Positions 1 through 8,974 are shown, numbered from the stretch's first letter. The stretch is DNA of 64,000 bases from Synechococcus sp. BSA11S (GCF_014224355.1 NZ_VNWP01000012.1:24545-88544); one strand, 5' to 3'. Numbers and translations: made by a program. The notes: generated from the sequence alone by a model not told the origin.

Positions 1-968
1 CCTTCTTCAAGGCGATGCTCTTCCTGGGATCCGGCTCGGTGATCCACGCCATGGAGGACGTGGTGGGCCATGAGCCGGTGCTGGCCCAGGACATGCGCCT
101 GATGGGCGGCCTTCGCCAATTCATGCCGGTCACGAGCAGCACCTTTCTGGTCGGTTGTGTGGCGATCAGCGGCATTCCCCCCCTTGCGGGCTTCTGGAGC
201 AAGGACGAAATTCTCGGACAGGCCTTCAACACCTACCCGTTGCTCTGGGTGGTGGGCTTTCTAACCGCCGGCATGACCGCCTTCTACATGTTCCGGCTCT
301 ACTTCCTCACCTTCGAAGGCGACTTCCGGGGCAACGATGCCGCCCTCCAGGCCCAGCTGCTGCAGGAAGCGGGCAAGCCGGTTCAGGGGGCCGAAGGCCA
401 CGACGGCGGCCATGGCCACCACGCCGCCCACCCCCATGAATCCAGCTGGCAGATGGCCCTGCCCCTGGCCGTTCTGGCGGTGCCGTCGGCCTTGATCGGC
501 CTGCTGGGCACCCCCTGGCACAGCCGTTTCGCCGGCCTGCTCGACCCCCGGGAAGCCGCCGTGATGGCGGAGCACTTCAGCTGGTCTGAATTCCTTCCGC
601 TGGCCGGGGCCTCGGTGGCCGTCTCGATCACGGGGATCGCCATCGCAGGGCTGGCCTACGCGCTCCACAAACTGGATCTGGCCACCGCGGTGGCTGCGCG
701 TTTCCCCAGCCTCAACGCCTTCCTGGCCAACAAGTGGTACCTCGACGACCTCAACGACAGGATTTTCGTCAAAGGCAGCCGCAAGCTGGCCCGTCAGGTG
801 CTTGAGGTGGACGCCAAGGTGGTGGACGGGGTGGTGAACCTCACCGGCCTCCTGACCCTGGGCAGCGGAGAGGGCCTCAAGTATTTCGAAACCGGCCGGG
901 CCCAGTTCTATGCCCTGATCGTGTTCGGCGGGGTGATCGCCCTGGTGGTGCTGTTCAGCAGCTTCTGA
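1..968 (+). CDS. ndhF: NAD(P)H-quinone oxidoreductase chain 5 (NdhF), 5'-truncated by window edge
   Basis: This is the C-terminal ~321 residues of the NuoL/NdhF-type antiporter-like subunit of cyanobacterial NDH-1, a thylakoid membrane complex moving electrons from ferredoxin to plastoquinone with proton pumping. The reading frame is open from base 3, so the gene begins upstream of the window; the ATG at 15 is internal. Visible family features are the '[10 protein letters not shown]' segment, '[11 protein letters not shown]', a histidine-rich loop (about residues 130-145 of the fragment), several hydrophobic helices and a final membrane anchor after a long amphipathic stretch. It lies 148 bp upstream of ndhD in the same direction, the usual ndhF1-ndhD1 pairing of NDH-1L. 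The missing N-terminus is the only abnormality and is due to the cut. Confidence 0.95.
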   Translation, partial: FFKAMLFLGSGSVIHAMEDVVGHEPVLAQDMRLMGGLRQFMPVTSSTFLVGCVAISGIPPLAGFWSKDEILGQAFNTYPLLWVVGFLTAGMTAFYMFRLYFLTFEGDFRGNDAALQAQLLQEAGKPVQGAEGHDGGHGHHAAHPHESSWQMALPLAVLAVPSALIGLLGTPWHSRFAGLLDPREAAVMAEHFSWSEFLPLAGASVAVSITGIAIAGLAYALHKLDLATAVAARFPSLNAFLANKWYLDDLNDRIFVKGSRKLARQVLEVDAKVVDGVVNLTGLLTLGSGEGLKYFETGRAQFYALIVFGGVIALVVLFSSF

Positions 969-1116
969 GCCAGGCTTCAGCCGGTGCCACTGTGTGTGTC
1001 ATCCCTTATCTGGGAGCGGTTGGGGCGGCAGGTATTTCTACACTCCGCCCAGAACTGCTCCCTGCCCCGTGCCGCTCGACCCTGCTGTTGCCACGGGCGC
1101 CCTCGGTGCCGTGAGC

Positions 1117-2751
1117 ATGGGATCCGCCACCGTGTTCCCCTGGCTGAGCGTTTCGATCCTGCTGCCGATCGCCGCGGCTCTGCTGATTCCGTTCATCCCG
1201 GATCAGGGCGATGGCAAGACGATCCGCTGGTACGCCCTGGGAGTGGCCCTGATCACCTTCCTGGTCACCGCCGGCGCCTACCTCAACGGCTACGACCCCT
1301 CAGTGGCCGGTCTGCAGTTGATCGAGCGGGTGGAGTGGGTGCCCGATCTGGGGCTGGCCTGGTCGGTGGGGGCCGATGGGCTCTCGATGCCTCTGATTCT
1401 GCTCACCAGCTTCATCACCGCCCTGGCGGTGCTCGCGGCCTGGCCGGTCACCTTCAAGCCGCGCCTGTTCTATTTCCTGATCCTGGCCATGGACGGTGGT
1501 CAGATCGCCGTCTTCGCAGTGCAGGACATGCTCCTGTTCTTCCTCTCCTGGGAGCTGGAGCTGCTGCCGGTGTATCTGTTGCTGGCGATCTGGGGGGCGA
1601 AAAAACGGCAGTACGCCGCCACCAAGTTCATCCTCTACACCGCGGGCGGCTCGGTGTTCATCCTGCTGGCTGCCCTGGCCATGGGGTTTCAAGGCGGGGG
1701 CACCCCCAGCTTTGAATACACCACCCTGGCGGCCAAGGAGTTCGGCACCCGCTTCCAGCTGCTGGCCTACGCCGGCCTGCTGATCGCCTTCGGCGTCAAG
1801 CTGCCGATCGTGCCGCTTCACACCTGGCTGCCCGACGCCCACGGCGAAGCCACGGCACCGGTGCACATGCTGCTCGCCGGCATCCTGCTGAAGATGGGGG
1901 GGTACGCCCTGCTGCGCTTCAACGTGCAGCTGCTGCCCGATGCCCACGCCCAGTTCGCGCCGCTGCTGGTGGTGCTGGGGGTGGTGAACATCATCTACGC
2001 CGCGCTCACCTCCTTCGCCCAGCGCAACCTCAAGCGCAAGATCGCCTACAGCTCGATCAGCCACATGGGCTTCGTGCTGATCGGCATCGGCAGCTTCAGC
2101 GCCCTGGGCACCAGCGGAGCCATGCTTCAGATGGTCAGCCATGGCCTGATCGGCGCCAGCCTCTTCTTCCTGGTCGGTGCCACCTACGACCGCACCCACA
2201 CACTCCAGCTCGATGAAATGGGCGGTGTGGGCCAGAAGATGCGCAAGATGTTCGCCCTCTGGACCGTCTGCTCACTGGCCTCCCTCGCCCTGCCGGGCAT
2301 GAGTGGCTTCGTGTCGGAGCTGATGGTGTTCGTGGGCTTCGTCACCAGCGAGGCCTATTCACTCAGCTTCCGCATCGTGATGGCGGCCCTGGCGGCTGTG
2401 GGGGTGATCCTCACGCCGATCTATCTGCTGTCGATGCTGCGCGAGATCTTCTTCGGCAAGGAGAACACCGAGCTGGTCTCCCACACCAAGCTGGTGGATG
2501 CCGAGCCCCGGGAGATCTATGTGATCTCCTGCCTGCTGGTGCCGATCATCGGCATCGGCCTCTACCCCCGCCTGATGACCGACAGCTACCGGGCCTCGAT
2601 CGAGGCCCTGGTGCAACGTGAGGAAGCCTCGATGGCCCGGATGATTCCAGCCGGGCGCCAGGGCCTGATTCGTCAGAACCCTCCCCTGGCCTGGATCAGC
2701 CCCGGACTGGAAGCACAGCGGCCCCTGCTGGTCGCCCCACTGTTGCCCTGA
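1117..2751 (+). CDS. ndhD: NAD(P)H-quinone oxidoreductase chain 4 (NdhD, NDH-1L type)
   Basis: A 544-residue proton-pumping membrane subunit of NDH-1, homologous to NuoM. It has about 14 hydrophobic helices and the conserved '[13 protein letters not shown]' and '[20 protein letters not shown]' (cut to key parts) segments carrying the helix-embedded charged residues used in proton transfer. The start is set at ATG 1117 because the first conserved residues ('FPWLSxSILLPI') follow within ten codons; GTG at 1111 is an equally possible start, while the ATG at 994 would add 41 residues of non-family sequence. The 'FPWLS' N-terminus and general length match the NdhD1 form that pairs with NdhF1 in respiratory/cyclic NDH-1L. 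The C-terminal ~50 residues are variable. No hairpin terminator was seen before the next gene. Confidence 0.95.
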   Translation: MGSATVFPWLSVSILLPIAAALLIPFIPDQGDGKTIRWYALGVALITFLVTAGAYLNGYDPSVAGLQLIERVEWVPDLGLAWSVGADGLSMPLILLTSFITALAVLAAWPVTFKPRLFYFLILAMDGGQIAVFAVQDMLLFFLSWELELLPVYLLLAIWGAKKRQYAATKFILYTAGGSVFILLAALAMGFQGGGTPSFEYTTLAAKEFGTRFQLLAYAGLLIAFGVKLPIVPLHTWLPDAHGEATAPVHMLLAGILLKMGGYALLRFNVQLLPDAHAQFAPLLVVLGVVNIIYAALTSFAQRNLKRKIAYSSISHMGFVLIGIGSFSALGTSGAMLQMVSHGLIGASLFFLVGATYDRTHTLQLDEMGGVGQKMRKMFALWTVCSLASLALPGMSGFVSELMVFVGFVTSEAYSLSFRIVMAALAAVGVILTPIYLLSMLREIFFGKENTELVSHTKLVDAEPREIYVISCLLVPIIGIGLYPRLMTDSYRASIEALVQREEASMARMIPAGRQGLIRQNPPLAWISPGLEAQRPLLVAPLLP

Positions 2752-2913
2752 GCGAAGGGATTACGAAACCCTGCGGTTGCAGCAGTCACCCTCCCCCACC
2801 ACAAGGGGATGCCTACGCTCCCAGCCAGTCGGGATTTGGAGGGGACTTCCCTCACGTCCAAGCGTTTCAAACAACCGCCTCTCCCACTCGCCTCGCCCCA
2901 AGCGCCCTCAACC

Positions 2914-3288
2914 ATGCGTCAGCTGAACTTCCTGCTGATCTTCAGCTTCGGCCTGGCCACCGTGATGTTCACCCTGGAGAACACCACGCCCACCACGGTG
3001 CGCTTCCTGCCAGGGGTGAGTGCCACCCTGCCCCTCGCCGCCATGATGCTGGTGGTTGGTGGCATCGGTGCCACCGCCGCCTGGGTGTTCGCCGTCTGGA
3101 CCGGCGTCGTCAAGAAGGTGGAGCAGCTGCAGGAGCAGACCGAACTGGAGGCCCAGCAGGTGCGGATCCGCGAACTGGAGGAAGACGTTCAGCGGTACCG
3201 GGCCACCGTCGATGCCCAGCTGAGCCTGCTGCCCGCAGCAGGTGAGAGCTCAGCCCCCACCCCTGAGCCTCAGCCCGAGCAGGCCTGA
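2914..3288 (+). CDS. LapA/DUF1049-domain small membrane protein
   Basis: A 124-residue protein with two predicted transmembrane helices (about residues 4-20 and 31-53). They are separated by the short polar segment 'ENTTPTTVRFLPG', typical of the lipopolysaccharide-assembly A (LapA, DUF1049) family. A charged, probably coiled-coil tail with repeated Glu/Gln (about 58-100) and a Pro/Glu-rich end follow. The ATG at 2914 was chosen because it begins directly before the first helix; the open frame runs back to 2809 but that part is not family-like. It sits between ndhD and scpA on the same strand. LapA proteins are inner-membrane factors linked to envelope biogenesis in proteobacteria; the role in cyanobacteria is not established. 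Confidence 0.75.
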   Translation: MRQLNFLLIFSFGLATVMFTLENTTPTTVRFLPGVSATLPLAAMMLVVGGIGATAAWVFAVWTGVVKKVEQLQEQTELEAQQVRIRELEEDVQRYRATVDAQLSLLPAAGESSAPTPEPQPEQA

Positions 3289-3357
3289 AGCTCAGTCCGG
3301 CTTTCGCTGGCCGTCGCCCGCCAGGCGGGGTACGTTTCCGGTAGTAGTGGAAGCACC

Positions 3358-4236
3358 GTGGCTGAAGCAGGCGCCAGGCTGGCGATCCGCCTGCTGCAGG
3401 ATGCCGCCGAGCGTGGCGAGATCGACCCCTGGGACGTCGATGTGATTGCCGTGGTCGATGGCTTCCTCGACCAGCTGCGCCAGCGGATCGGGGCCCCGCG
3501 CCTGGTGGGCAGGCCCGGCGACGGAGGCAGTTATGAGAGCGACCTGGCGGCCACCAGCGAGGCGTTCCTGGCCGCATCGGTGCTCGTGAGCCTCAAGGCG
3601 GAGATCCTCGAGCAGCAGACCCTGCCCCCCGAACCGGAGCTGGAACCGGATGGCTTCGCCGGCGACGATGACGCGGGGGAAGTCTTCGAGCTGCTCTCCT
3701 TTCAGCTGCCGCGCAGGCCCGAGCGGCATCTGCTGCGCCGGGCCGTGGCTCCACCTCCCCTGCAGCGTCCCGTCACCCTGGGCGAACTGATCCGCCAGCT
3801 GGAGGACATCGCCGAGCGGCTGGAGCAGGGTGAAGGCAGCGGGCGGGCGAAGTCCCGGGGACGTCGCTACAGCGAGCGGGCCGCCATCGAACAGGTGGCC
3901 GCCCTCGCCCACCGCGAGAAACTGCCGGAGACCACCGCGGCCCTCAGCCACTTCCTGCTGGAGTGGCAAGCCGCCAGCGACTGGGTGAACTTCGAGGTGC
4001 TGGTGGACGCCTGGGCCGAGGCCGCCCCACCGGATCTGGACCGGGATCGGGTGGGGGTGTTCTGGGCCCTGCTCTTCCTTTGCTCCCAGGGCAGGGTCGA
4101 CCTGCAGCAGGACGGCGATCTGTTCGGGCCCCTGCACCTCAAAGGCTGCCAGGAGGGCGTGGGCACGCTGCCGTCAGCATTGCCTCACAGACTGGTGCCA
4201 GCTCCCTCTCCGGCTCGGGAAGTCCGGGCCGCCTGA
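3358..4236 (+). CDS. scpA: Segregation and condensation protein A (ScpA)
   Basis: A 292-residue kleisin-type subunit of the SMC-ScpA-ScpB condensin, which organises and helps segregate the nucleoid. The N-terminal 'LLQDAAERGEIDPWDVDVIAVVDGFL' pattern (key part IDPWDVDV) is the signature of the ScpA N-domain that binds the SMC neck. A long acidic middle linker and a winged-helix-like C-terminal part ('VVAFWALLFL'-like, here VGVFWALLFLCSQGRV) that contacts the SMC head follow. The start is a GTG at 3358; no better ATG precedes the conserved block. The C-terminal tail after about residue 265 looks unconserved. It is followed after 49 bp by a sugar nucleotidyltransferase gene in the same direction, which is probably an unrelated neighbour. 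Confidence 0.85.
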   Translation: MAEAGARLAIRLLQDAAERGEIDPWDVDVIAVVDGFLDQLRQRIGAPRLVGRPGDGGSYESDLAATSEAFLAASVLVSLKAEILEQQTLPPEPELEPDGFAGDDDAGEVFELLSFQLPRRPERHLLRRAVAPPPLQRPVTLGELIRQLEDIAERLEQGEGSGRAKSRGRRYSERAAIEQVAALAHREKLPETTAALSHFLLEWQAASDWVNFEVLVDAWAEAAPPDLDRDRVGVFWALLFLCSQGRVDLQQDGDLFGPLHLKGCQEGVGTLPSALPHRLVPAPSPAREVRAA

Positions 4237-4285
4237 GGGTCTTCATTAAGCTGCCCAGATTCAGATCAGAAGCGGACAGGTGCCC

Positions 4286-5470
4286 ATGAAGGCCATGATT
4301 CTCGCGGCCGGCAGGGGGACACGGGTGAGGCCAATCACCCACACGATCCCCAAGCCGATGATCCCGATCCTGCAGAAACCCGTCATGGAGTTTTTGCTTG
4401 AGCTGCTCCGTCAGCATGGGTTCACCGAGGTCATGGTGAATGTTTCACACCTGGCCGAAGAGATTGAGAACTACTTCAGAGACGGCCAGCGCTTCGGCGT
4501 GGAGATCGCCTACAGCTTCGAAGGACGCATCGAAGATGGTGAACTGATCGGCGCCGCCCTGGGTTCCGCCGGTGGCATCAAGAAGATTCAGACGTTTCAG
4601 CCGTTTTTTGACGACACCTTCGTGGTGCTTTGCGGCGACGCGCTGATCGATCTCGATCTCACCGAGGCCGTCCGGCGCCACAAGGAGAAAAAGGCGATGG
4701 CCTCCCTGGTCACCAAGCGGGTGCCCAGGGACCAGGTGAGCAGCTACGGGGTGGTGGTCACCGATCAGGACAGCCGGGTGCTGAGCTTCCAGGAGAAGCC
4801 TTCCCTGGAAGAGGCCGCCAGCGACATGATCAACACCGGCATCTACATCTTCGAGCCGGAGGTTCTCGATCACGTCCCCGAGGGCATCCCCTTCGACATC
4901 GGCTCCGACCTCTTCCCGCGGCTTGTGGCTGCAGGAGCCCCCTTCTACGCCCTGCCGATGGACTTCGAATGGGTCGACATCGGCAAGGTGCCTGATTACT
5001 GGCAGGCGATCCGCAGCGTGCTGGAAGGCAACGTACGTCAGGTGCAGGTACCGGGCCGGGAAGTCCGGCCAGGGATCTTCACTGGCCTGAACGTCGCCGC
5101 CGACTGGGACAAGATCACCGTTAAGGGTCCCATCTACGTGGGAGGAATGACCCGCATTGATCCGGGCGTGACCATCGTGGGCCCGGCCATGATCGGGCCG
5201 AGCTGCCACATCTGTGAAGGCGCCACGATCGACAACTCAATCATCTTCGAATACTCGCGCATCGGTGCGGGCGTGCGCCTGGTCGAGAAGCTGGTGTTCG
5301 GCCGCTACTGCGTCGATCGCAACGGTGATCACTTCGACCTGCAGGAAGCCTCTCTGGATTGGCTGATCACCGATGTGCGCCGCCAGGACGTGGCGCAGCC
5401 ATCCCCCCAGCAGAAGGCCATGGCCGATCTCCTGGGAACGGATCTGGCCCTGAGCGGGGGCGACAGCTGA
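4286..5470 (+). CDS. Nucleotidyltransferase / mannose-1-phosphate guanylyltransferase-like protein
   Basis: A 394-residue sugar-phosphate nucleotidyltransferase of the NTP_transferase family. The N-terminal signature 'LAAGRGTRVRPxTxxxPKPM' binds NTP and 'LCGDALIDLDL' holds the metal-binding Asp. The C-terminal third (about residues 255-345) shows the isoleucine/glycine-rich hexapeptide pattern of a left-handed beta-helix ('VTIVGPAMIGPSCHI'), as in GDP-mannose pyrophosphorylase and glucose-1-phosphate thymidylyltransferase-like enzymes. Activity is therefore NDP-sugar synthesis; guanylyl versus thymidylyl or uridylyl specificity cannot be read from sequence. The ATG at 4286 gives the usual 'MKAMILAAG' start; the frame also allows a GTG two codons earlier. 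The gene ends at a strong hairpin shared with the convergent metF. Confidence 0.85.
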   Translation: MKAMILAAGRGTRVRPITHTIPKPMIPILQKPVMEFLLELLRQHGFTEVMVNVSHLAEEIENYFRDGQRFGVEIAYSFEGRIEDGELIGAALGSAGGIKKIQTFQPFFDDTFVVLCGDALIDLDLTEAVRRHKEKKAMASLVTKRVPRDQVSSYGVVVTDQDSRVLSFQEKPSLEEAASDMINTGIYIFEPEVLDHVPEGIPFDIGSDLFPRLVAAGAPFYALPMDFEWVDIGKVPDYWQAIRSVLEGNVRQVQVPGREVRPGIFTGLNVAADWDKITVKGPIYVGGMTRIDPGVTIVGPAMIGPSCHICEGATIDNSIIFEYSRIGAGVRLVEKLVFGRYCVDRNGDHFDLQEASLDWLITDVRRQDVAQPSPQQKAMADLLGTDLALSGGDS

Positions 5471-5474
5471 TCAT

Positions 5475-5520
5475 CTGCCCCTGGCGGACCGCCGCTTCAG
5501 CAGCGGTCCGCCAGGGGCAG
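5475..5520. terminator. Convergent-gene hairpin, 18-bp perfect stem
   Basis: Bases 5475-5492 (ctgcccctggcggaccgc) and 5503-5520 form an exact 18-bp inverted repeat with a 10-nt loop. It lies directly after the nucleotidyltransferase stop codon and overlaps the last codons and stop (5497-5499) of metF on the other strand. It probably terminates or protects both transcripts. No T-run follows on either strand, so it is not a canonical intrinsic terminator. Confidence 0.7.
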
Positions 5521-6429
5521 CGGCCGACGTTGGGCCTGGCAGTTGCGTGGTGTGGCCGACACGCCAGCCTCAGCCAGGATCAAGGGAATGCGCTCCTCGG
5601 CCTTCACGGCCATCAGGTGAACCCCCTGGGTAATCCCCCTGTAGGCACGCACCTGTTCAGCGGCGATCGCCACACCCTCAGCCGCTGGGTCTGATGAAGC
5701 GGCCAGGCGGTCGATGATCGGCTGGGGGATCGAGGCCCCAGGCACCACGCGGTTGATGAAGGCCGCGTTTCGCGCCGACTTGAGCAGGAACACCCCGGCC
5801 AGCACCGGCAGGCCCAGGGGCTCGCTGATCTCGCCGCAGAAGCGGCGCAGGGCCTCGCTGTCCATCACCATCTGGGTCTGCAGAAAGCGGGCACCAGCCG
5901 CGTGCTTGCGCCGGACCCTGGCCCGAAGACCACTCCAGCTGGCCGACTGAGGATCAGCCGCTGCCCCGGGGAACAGGGCTGTGGGACCATCCGGGAGAAG
6001 ACCCTCCACGGGATCAAGGCCTCCATTGAGCTGGCCCACCAACTGAAGCAGGCGCACCGCCTCCAGCTCGTTGACGGCCCGGGCGCTGGGTTGATCTCCG
6101 GCACGCACGGGATCACCGGTCAGGCAGAGCACATTGCGGATGCCCAGGGCATGGGCCCCGAGCAGATCGGCCTGGAGAGCAATTCGATTGCGGTCGCGAC
6201 AGGCCAGCTGCAACACCGGCTCGAGCCCGGCCTCCAGCAGCAGCCGGCAGAGGGCCAGGCTGCTCATGCGCATCACGGCCCTGCTTCCATCGGTGACATT
6301 GACGGCATGGACCAGCCCACGCAGCTTGGAGGCCACCGCCAGGGTGCGCTGCGGATTCCCTCCCCGCGGTGGGGTCACTTCGGCCGTGATGGCGAACTGA
6401 CCGGTCTCCAGGGCCTGGCGCAGAAGCAA
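5497..6429 (-). CDS. metF: Methylenetetrahydrofolate reductase
   Basis: A 310-residue flavoenzyme reducing 5,10-methylene-THF to 5-methyl-THF, the methyl donor for methionine synthase. The TIM-barrel family motifs are visible: 'AEVTPPRGGN' near the N-terminus, 'VNVTDGSRAVMRMSS', 'VLCLTGDPVRAGDQP' and 'GASIPQPIIDRL' late. Length fits bacterial MetF. The frame has no ATG before the first conserved block; TTG at 6429 is the likely start because an in-frame stop lies six codons upstream, and this assignment is less sure than the gene call. The gene is divergent from pedR (78 bp between starts). Its last nine codons form one arm of the strong hairpin at 5475-5520. Confidence 0.9.
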   Translation of the reverse strand: MLLRQALETGQFAITAEVTPPRGGNPQRTLAVASKLRGLVHAVNVTDGSRAVMRMSSLALCRLLLEAGLEPVLQLACRDRNRIALQADLLGAHALGIRNVLCLTGDPVRAGDQPSARAVNELEAVRLLQLVGQLNGGLDPVEGLLPDGPTALFPGAAADPQSASWSGLRARVRRKHAAGARFLQTQMVMDSEALRRFCGEISEPLGLPVLAGVFLLKSARNAAFINRVVPGASIPQPIIDRLAASSDPAAEGVAIAAEQVRAYRGITQGVHLMAVKAEERIPLILAEAGVSATPRNCQAQRRPLPLADRC

Positions 6430-6506
6430 CGGACGGGGGATCGCTCAGGCCCCATCATGCGCCAACGGCCACTGCTTACAGTGGGGTGTGGAGGCCTGGG
6501 GTATGG

Positions 6507-6776
6507 ATGTCCGATCGAGACGATCATGTCCAGCTGCGCTCCAGTCTTTCGGAACGTGAACTGGAGATCATCGAGCGCGTGGCCACAGGCCTGACCAATC
6601 AGGAAATCGCCCTGGAGCTGATGATCAGCAAGCGCACCGTGGACAACCACGTCAGCAACATCTTCACCAAGACCGGCGCCAAGAACAGGGTGGCCCTGCT
6701 GAACTGGGCGATGGACAACGGCAAGATCTGCCGTGACGGCTTCAACTGCTGCAATCTGCCCAGCCCAGAGGGCTGA
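6507..6776 (+). CDS. pedR: PedR-like LuxR-family redox-responsive transcription regulator
   Basis: An 89-residue protein consisting almost only of a LuxR/GerE-type helix-turn-helix ('LSERELEIIERVATGLTNQE' then 'ISKRTVDNHVSNIFTKTG'), with no receiver or sensor domain. The tail 'GFNCCNLP' has adjacent cysteines. This architecture, length and the C-terminal Cys pair match the cyanobacterial regulator PedR, whose activity is known to be switched by thioredoxin according to photosynthetic electron flow. The ATG at 6507 is chosen; a GTG 21 bases upstream is possible. It is divergent from metF, so the 77-bp gap may hold both promoters. DNA targets are not visible here; naming as PedR is by family resemblance. 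Confidence 0.8.
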   Translation: MSDRDDHVQLRSSLSERELEIIERVATGLTNQEIALELMISKRTVDNHVSNIFTKTGAKNRVALLNWAMDNGKICRDGFNCCNLPSPEG

Positions 6777-6777
6777 C

Positions 6778-6800
6778 CCCAGGCGGCGATGCCCCCTGGG
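6778..6800. terminator. Weak hairpin after pedR
   Basis: The arms cccagg (6778-6783) and cctggg (6795-6800), with partial inner pairing, lie just after the pedR stop and before the 3' end of the opposing small gene. There is no T-run; it is a possible bidirectional terminator. Confidence 0.3.
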
Positions 6801-6805
6801 CCGGA

Positions 6806-6991
6806 TCAGGCAGGCGTGGCAGCTGAAGCCGTCTTCGGGAAACTGGGCCTCTCCACCGTGGTGGTGAGGGATTGGAGGCTGTAGCGGTCTGGACCAAGCC
6901 CGAAGAGGTCGGCGTAGTCAAGACAATCATCGGCATCGCGCCCTGCGAAGCGAAGCACGCCTTGGTGGTCGTAGAGACCGATCACGAGCAA
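6806..6991 (-). CDS. Small hypothetical protein (61 aa)
   Basis: A 61-residue reading frame of ordinary high-GC codon pattern. It starts at TTG 6991 (GTG 6985 is the alternative) and ends facing pedR. The N-terminal half is compact and protein-like ('LYDHQGVLRFAGRDADDCLD', then 'YADLFGLG'), while the last 20 residues are low complexity. It resembles short conserved picocyanobacterial proteins of unknown role, but no function is recognised and no Shine-Dalgarno sequence is visible. It could be the last gene of the leftward CYTH/nadK string, although a hairpin at 7010-7027 separates it from the CYTH gene. Confidence 0.5.
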   Translation of the reverse strand: MLVIGLYDHQGVLRFAGRDADDCLDYADLFGLGPDRYSLQSLTTTVERPSFPKTASAATPA

Positions 6992-7009
6992 AACTGCGGC
7001 TGAACGGAA

Positions 7010-7027
7010 TTAAGGAGAAATCCTTAA
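7010..7027 (-). terminator. Short hairpin after CYTH gene
   Basis: A perfect 7-bp stem, ttaagga/tccttaa, around four bases, located 7 bp past the CYTH stop on the minus strand and followed by 'ttccgttc'. It may be a weak intrinsic terminator or mRNA 3'-end stabiliser for the nadK-CYTH transcript. Confidence 0.45.
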
Positions 7028-7034
7028 CGAAATC

Positions 7035-7589
7035 CTAGTCGATGTCGCCGTCGTTACAAAGCCCTCCATCCAGCAAGGCCTGCCGTTCGGCCAGGGGCCT
7101 GTGGCTCCAGGCGCAGCGTGCCAAGGCGGCGTTGCTGAGATCTCCCCGTCCCGTGATCTCCTTCAAACACCAGGGCGGCACGGTCAACGGCTGGTCCTCC
7201 CGCTCCAGTTCCACCTCCGCCAGAACCAGGGGCGCGTTCTCCCCCTCGAACACGTCGAGGACCCAGTCGCCGCCGGGCAGATCCAGGCCGTAGCGCTGCT
7301 TGCTCAGGTTGTCGGTCGTCAGAGCCAGAAGCTGCCTGGCATCGTCAGCGGGAATCGCGTACTCAAACTCCGCACGGGTGATCCTTGTGACGGCGGCCTT
7401 GAGCGTCAGCCAGGCCCTGCTCCCCGGCCCGGCCGATGCCTCCATGGGCTCGTCCTCCAGGCGAACCCGCACGGTGACGCCATCGGCTGAGGCCTGCAGA
7501 TACCCCTGGCGCAGACGCTGCCCCCAGAGGATGTGATCCCTCCAGCCGGAACCCCGCACCAGAAAACGTCGCTCGATCTCCAGAGCCAC
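7035..7589 (-). CDS. CYTH-domain protein (triphosphatase-like)
   Basis: A 184-residue CYTH/triphosphate-tunnel metalloenzyme-like protein. It opens with 'ALEIERRFLV', the ExEx(K/R) motif that starts this fold; the third motif residue is Arg where Lys is usual. Later alternating charged strands ('VRVRLEDE', 'WLTLKAA', 'RAEFEYAIP', 'DVFEGENAPLVLAEVELE') match the eight-stranded tunnel. Family members hydrolyse inorganic triphosphate or thiamine triphosphate, or cyclise ATP; for short bacterial forms without a CHAD domain, triphosphatase activity is the commonest. It lies 53 bp downstream of nadK on the same strand, so co-transcription is likely. The substrate is inferred, not shown. Confidence 0.8.
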   Translation of the reverse strand: MALEIERRFLVRGSGWRDHILWGQRLRQGYLQASADGVTVRVRLEDEPMEASAGPGSRAWLTLKAAVTRITRAEFEYAIPADDARQLLALTTDNLSKQRYGLDLPGGDWVLDVFEGENAPLVLAEVELEREDQPLTVPPWCLKEITGRGDLSNAALARCAWSHRPLAERQALLDGGLCNDGDID

Positions 7590-7642
7590 CGCTGAACCTG
7601 CTCACCCGGACTGGTTCATCCTGACCCCTGCGCCAAGGGCAC

Positions 7643-8602
7643 TCAGTTGGCCGATGGTTCAGCCGCCGTGAGATCGCCGGCCCAGTGCAGCTTGTGGCTG
7701 AGGGTGCGGTAGTAGGAGGGGCTCTGCTGGAGCACCACCATCAGCGCACAGTGGCCCGAGCGCTGCACCACGCAGCGATCCCCCGGCTCCATGACCGTGG
7801 CATGGGCTCCATCCTTCCAGAGCTTCACCCGCCGGCTCGGTTCACCGAGGGGCCAGATCGCCAGCTGGGAGCGGGGCGGCACCACCACCGGGCGGCTGGA
7901 GAGACTCATCGGGCAGATCGGGTTGACCACGATCGCGTCGATTCCGGGATGGAGGATCGGGCCTCCTGCCGCCATGGCATAGCCGGTGGAGCCCGTGGAG
8001 GTGGCGATGATCAGGCCGTCGCCGCGAAACTGGTCCACCACTTCCCCGTCGATCTCCAGCTCCAGCACACAGGTGGGGGAGAACTCATCGAGGCAGGGAC
8101 GGAAATAGAAGTCATTGAGAGCCCGATGCAGCGAACCAGGCCCAGAGCCGCCAGGATCCTCCGCCTCCTCCCCTTCGGGCACCCCGTCGCCGCGATCGAC
8201 AAAGGCCTCCAGCATCATTCGACGCTCGAGCGCAAAGCGGTCATCGCGCAACCGCTGCCAGAGGTTGTCTTCGGAGGAGGTGGTGCTGAGCACCAGCAAC
8301 TTGCGCTCATGGGTGAGAAAACCGAGATGACCACCCACGTTGAAGCTCAGGATCGGCACTTCCAGGGGGCCGAGGTGACGGGCCGCCCCCAGTACGGTGC
8401 CATCTCCACCGAGGACCACGGTGAGATCGGGAAGACAGGGCTCGGTGGCCAGCAGCCCCGGAAAAGGATTGGAGGTGGCTCCACAGGTGGCCACCGTGAC
8501 ATGGACCCCCTGCGAACGCAGATCTTCAGCGCAGCGCCTGGCCTGGCGCTGGGCAGCCTGACTGCCGCTGCGCACAATCAACCAGACCCGTTGCAGCTGC
8601 AT
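7643..8602 (-). CDS. nadK: NAD(+) kinase
   Basis: A 319-residue ATP- or polyphosphate-dependent NAD kinase making NADP+. The diagnostic '[16 protein letters not shown]' (GGDGT phosphate-binding loop), '[12 protein letters not shown]', '[14 protein letters not shown]' and 'GGPILHPGI' motifs are all present in order. The start at ATG 8602 begins the first strand ('[10 protein letters not shown]'); the open frame extends further upstream into sequence that is not family-like. It follows ndhE by 43 bp and precedes the CYTH gene in one leftward string with gltA and the ndhAIGE genes. NADP supply thus sits beside the NDH-1 complex. Cyanobacteria often have two NAD kinases; this window does not show which paralogue this is. 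Confidence 0.93.
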   Translation of the reverse strand: MQLQRVWLIVRSGSQAAQRQARRCAEDLRSQGVHVTVATCGATSNPFPGLLATEPCLPDLTVVLGGDGTVLGAARHLGPLEVPILSFNVGGHLGFLTHERKLLVLSTTSSEDNLWQRLRDDRFALERRMMLEAFVDRGDGVPEGEEAEDPGGSGPGSLHRALNDFYFRPCLDEFSPTCVLELEIDGEVVDQFRGDGLIIATSTGSTGYAMAAGGPILHPGIDAIVVNPICPMSLSSRPVVVPPRSQLAIWPLGEPSRRVKLWKDGAHATVMEPGDRCVVQRSGHCALMVVLQQSPSYYRTLSHKLHWAGDLTAAEPSAN

Positions 8603-8645
8603 CAGATCAGGCGCAACATCCGAACGGCCGGAGCAGCAGGCCCGA

Positions 8646-8972
8646 TCACCAGCGCAACAGGTTGAAGCGTTCCATATCGACGGTTTCGCGGTTGCGGTAG
8701 AGGGAGAGCAGAATGGCAAGACCGACAGCGGCTTCGGCGGCGGCCACGGTGATCACGAAAATGGCAAAAACCTGGCCACGGATCTGCTGACCATCGATGT
8801 AACTGGAAAAGGCCATCAGGTTGATGTTGACGGCATTCAGCATCAGCTCGATGCTCATCAGCACCCTCACGGCGTTGCGGCTGTTGATCAGACCCCAGAC
8901 GCCGGTGCAGAACAGAATGGCCGCCAGCACCAGGTAGGCCTCGAGCGGAATGTCGATGGAGGAGGCGGGCAT
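8646..8972 (-). CDS. ndhE: NAD(P)H-quinone oxidoreductase subunit 4L (NdhE)
   Basis: A 108-residue NuoK-type membrane subunit with three hydrophobic helices and the conserved '[16 protein letters not shown]' containing the membrane-embedded Glu of the second helix. '[15 protein letters not shown]' in the third helix carries the second conserved Glu. It is the last gene of ndhA-I-G-E and starts 2 bp after the ndhG stop, so it is almost certainly translationally linked. Length and motifs are normal for cyanobacteria. Confidence 0.96.
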   Translation of the reverse strand: MPASSIDIPLEAYLVLAAILFCTGVWGLINSRNAVRVLMSIELMLNAVNINLMAFSSYIDGQQIRGQVFAIFVITVAAAEAAVGLAILLSLYRNRETVDMERFNLLRW

Positions 8973-8974
8973 GG

